Assembly (NCBI RefSeq): GCF_900188385.1
Contig: NZ_FZOI01000009.1
Coordinates: 124,001 to 188,000, forward strand
Direction of reading: 5' to 3'
DNA length: 64,000 nt
DNA from: Azospirillum sp. RU38E
Lineage (GTDB): Bacteria; Pseudomonadota; Alphaproteobacteria; Azospirillales; Azospirillaceae
Numbering within the stretch: the stretch's first letter is position 1; each line of letters starts with the position of its first letter. Below are positions 62,640-64,000 of this stretch, one piece after another. A program made the position numbers and the translations under genes. Below the pieces are notes generated by a model, which saw only the letters and a list, made by a program, of their open reading frames with translations, ran no database searches and was not told the DNA's origin.

Positions 62640-64000
62640 ATGCGGCTTCGCTACCTTATCCCCCTCCTGATCTTGGCGCTGGCCCTGGGCTTTCTCGCCA
62701 TGGCCGTGGTGGATATTTTCCAGAGCTGGCGCGAGAAGCGGAGCGCTGAGGACTTCATGCGCTCCGATGCAGCCCGGGGAACCTTGCTGCTGGCCTCGGC
62801 AGATTGGGCTTTGGAACGGGGCCTGGGCTATTTGCTGCTGTTCAATGAAGCGCCCGTGCCACCGGAAAAGCGCGCAGAACTTGCCGCTATCGCCGCCAGG
62901 GCCGACGGATACTGGCGACAGGCCGTGGCGGCCTTGGAGGAACCCGGCGGTGCCGCGCCGATTTCCCCGCATACGCTGTTGGAGATGAAGCAGACAATCG
63001 TCATCGCTGAGGATATGCGAGCAAGGGTGGCGGAGGCCCTTCGCCAGCCCCGGGCACAGCGCCCAGCCGATTTGCATGAACGCTGGTTTGCCGCCATGAC
63101 CGGGGTTATCGATCAGAGCGGGGTGCTGCGATTTCAGGCCCTTGTCGCAATTCCGATTGATGATATGCGTATCGCTTCCCAGTCATGGTTGAAGCAATAT
63201 TCCTGGATCGCCGCGGAATATGCCGGGCGCGAACGGGCCTTGATCGCAGGAGCGATTGCCGGCGGCCCACCCTTGGCATCCGTGCAACCGTCGCTGATCG
63301 ATGCCAATGCCCGCCATACCTGGGCCTGGAATGGTATCGAGAACATGGCACGCGCCGGCATCGGCGATGTCGAGGGGCTGGTGGCGGAGGCACGCCGGGT
63401 GATGACCACCGATGTCGCGCCGGCCCGCCATGATGCCATGCAATGGCTGAACAGCCCTGATTTCCAACCTGCTATGACAAAGGCGGAGGCATGGTTCGCG
63501 GCCGCGACCCGCGGCATTGACAGTCTGCTGGCGATTCAGCGCGCTGCCAGCATTGCTTCCGCCAACCGCGCGACTGATCTGGCCCGCATAGCGGCGCGCG
63601 ACCTGCTGGCCAGCATCCTGCTGCTGCTGTTTGGCATGGGCCTGACGATGTTGGCCTTGTTGCTGGCCCATTATCGTCTGCTGCGGCCATTGGCCGAACT
63701 TACTGACCTGTTCGAGAAAATAGCCCGTGGCCGCACCGATCTGACCGTGCCCGACACGCGTCGCCATGATGAGGTGGGGGAACTGGCACGCGCCGCCGCC
63801 GCCTTCCGGGAGACCCATCTGGATGGGCGGCGCATGGCCGATGAACTGCGCCGGCGGGAGCATCTGCTGGGCCTGTTCATCAGTCACACCCCCACCGCCA
63901 TCGCCATGCTGGACCATGACATGCGCTATCTGGCCGTCAGCCGGCGTTGGTTGTCGGAATATGGTCTGGAGGGTCGCAATGTCATCGGCCTATCCTATTA
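62640..64000 (+). CDS. Membrane sensor with HAMP and PAS domains (3' end outside window)
   Basis: An open frame runs to the window edge (453 codons). It begins MRLRYLIPLLILALALG (membrane helix 1). Next comes a periplasmic helical domain of about 290 residues containing ADWALERGLGYLLL, which resembles nitrate/nitrite-sensing (NIT) or chemoreceptor-type bundles, and then helix 2 (LLASILLLLFGMGLTMLALLLA). A HAMP linker (RLLRPLAELTDLFEKIARG) and the start of a PAS domain (LGLFISHTPTAIAMLDHDMRY) follow. The output domain lies beyond the window: histidine kinase or GGDEF/EAL are all possible. ATG 62640 is chosen as first in-frame start before the helix. Confidence 0.8.
   Translation, partial: MRLRYLIPLLILALALGFLAMAVVDIFQSWREKRSAEDFMRSDAARGTLLLASADWALERGLGYLLLFNEAPVPPEKRAELAAIAARADGYWRQAVAALEEPGGAAPISPHTLLEMKQTIVIAEDMRARVAEALRQPRAQRPADLHERWFAAMTGVIDQSGVLRFQALVAIPIDDMRIASQSWLKQYSWIAAEYAGRERALIAGAIAGGPPLASVQPSLIDANARHTWAWNGIENMARAGIGDVEGLVAEARRVMTTDVAPARHDAMQWLNSPDFQPAMTKAEAWFAAATRGIDSLLAIQRAASIASANRATDLARIAARDLLASILLLLFGMGLTMLALLLAHYRLLRPLAELTDLFEKIARGRTDLTVPDTRRHDEVGELARAAAAFRETHLDGRRMADELRRREHLLGLFISHTPTAIAMLDHDMRYLAVSRRWLSEYGLEGRNVIGLSY

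Overview
The window is GC-rich and densely packed with genes. It looks like a chromosome segment from an alphaproteobacterium, most likely a rhodospirillalean of the Azospirillaceae type (for example Niveispirillum or Azospirillum). This rests on protein content: a Caulobacter RsaA-like S-layer protein with its type I secretion pair, an etfBA/acyl-CoA dehydrogenase operon, and a large envelope polysaccharide locus. The genus is inference.

Region by region: (1) 1-4626 is a translationally coupled biotin operon, bioB(partial)-bioA-bioF-bioH-bioC, interrupted by one palindromic repeat. (2) 4705-5442 is a TonB-like protein containing 17 consecutive C. (3) 5449-10893 holds an AraC-type regulator divergent from a fatty-acid oxidation operon (thiolase, acyl-CoA dehydrogenase, etfB, etfA). 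(4) 11057-19400 is an exopolysaccharide synthase cluster: BcsB-like subunit, GT2 synthase with an N-terminal MshEN (c-di-GMP-binding type) domain, membrane protein, response regulator with degenerate GGDEF, outer-membrane protein, and a divergent glycoside-hydrolase lipoprotein. (5) 19412-30700 contains nucleotide-sugar and envelope genes (manC, uronate epimerase, galE, glf, a glycosyltransferase, a Wzx flippase), mixed with a DedA protein flanked by two paralogous small proteins, a MaoC protein, bacterioferritin, and a hemerythrin gene under a probable NsrR operator.

(6) 30885-45345 is the surface-layer region. It has two tandem XRE regulators, an unknown single-pass membrane protein, and a CAP/RTX protein ending in four YYLxxNPDV-type repeats. 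Then come a type I secretion adaptor and ABC transporter, two small unknown proteins, a methyltransferase resembling the rickettsial protein-lysine methyltransferases of OmpB, a glycosyltransferase, and an 1185-residue RsaA-like S-layer protein. The N-terminus of the S-layer protein carries the same repeats as the CAP/RTX protein. (7) 45866-54810 holds rhamnosyltransferase-like enzymes, rfbCBAD (dTDP-L-rhamnose), an O-antigen ligase/polymerase, a GT2 and a Wzz-like protein. (8) 54903-61427 is a YjbE/F/H plus Wza-like SLBB export set. (9) 61705-64000 has two small unknown genes and a truncated HAMP/PAS sensor.

Taken together, most of the window builds the cell surface: sugars (rhamnose, galactofuranose, mannose, uronate), polymer assembly and export, and a secreted S-layer that may be methylated and probably anchors to the polysaccharide. 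The most interesting candidates for an undescribed system are the S-layer/CAP/methyltransferase module and the MshEN-GT2/BcsB-like exopolysaccharide machine.
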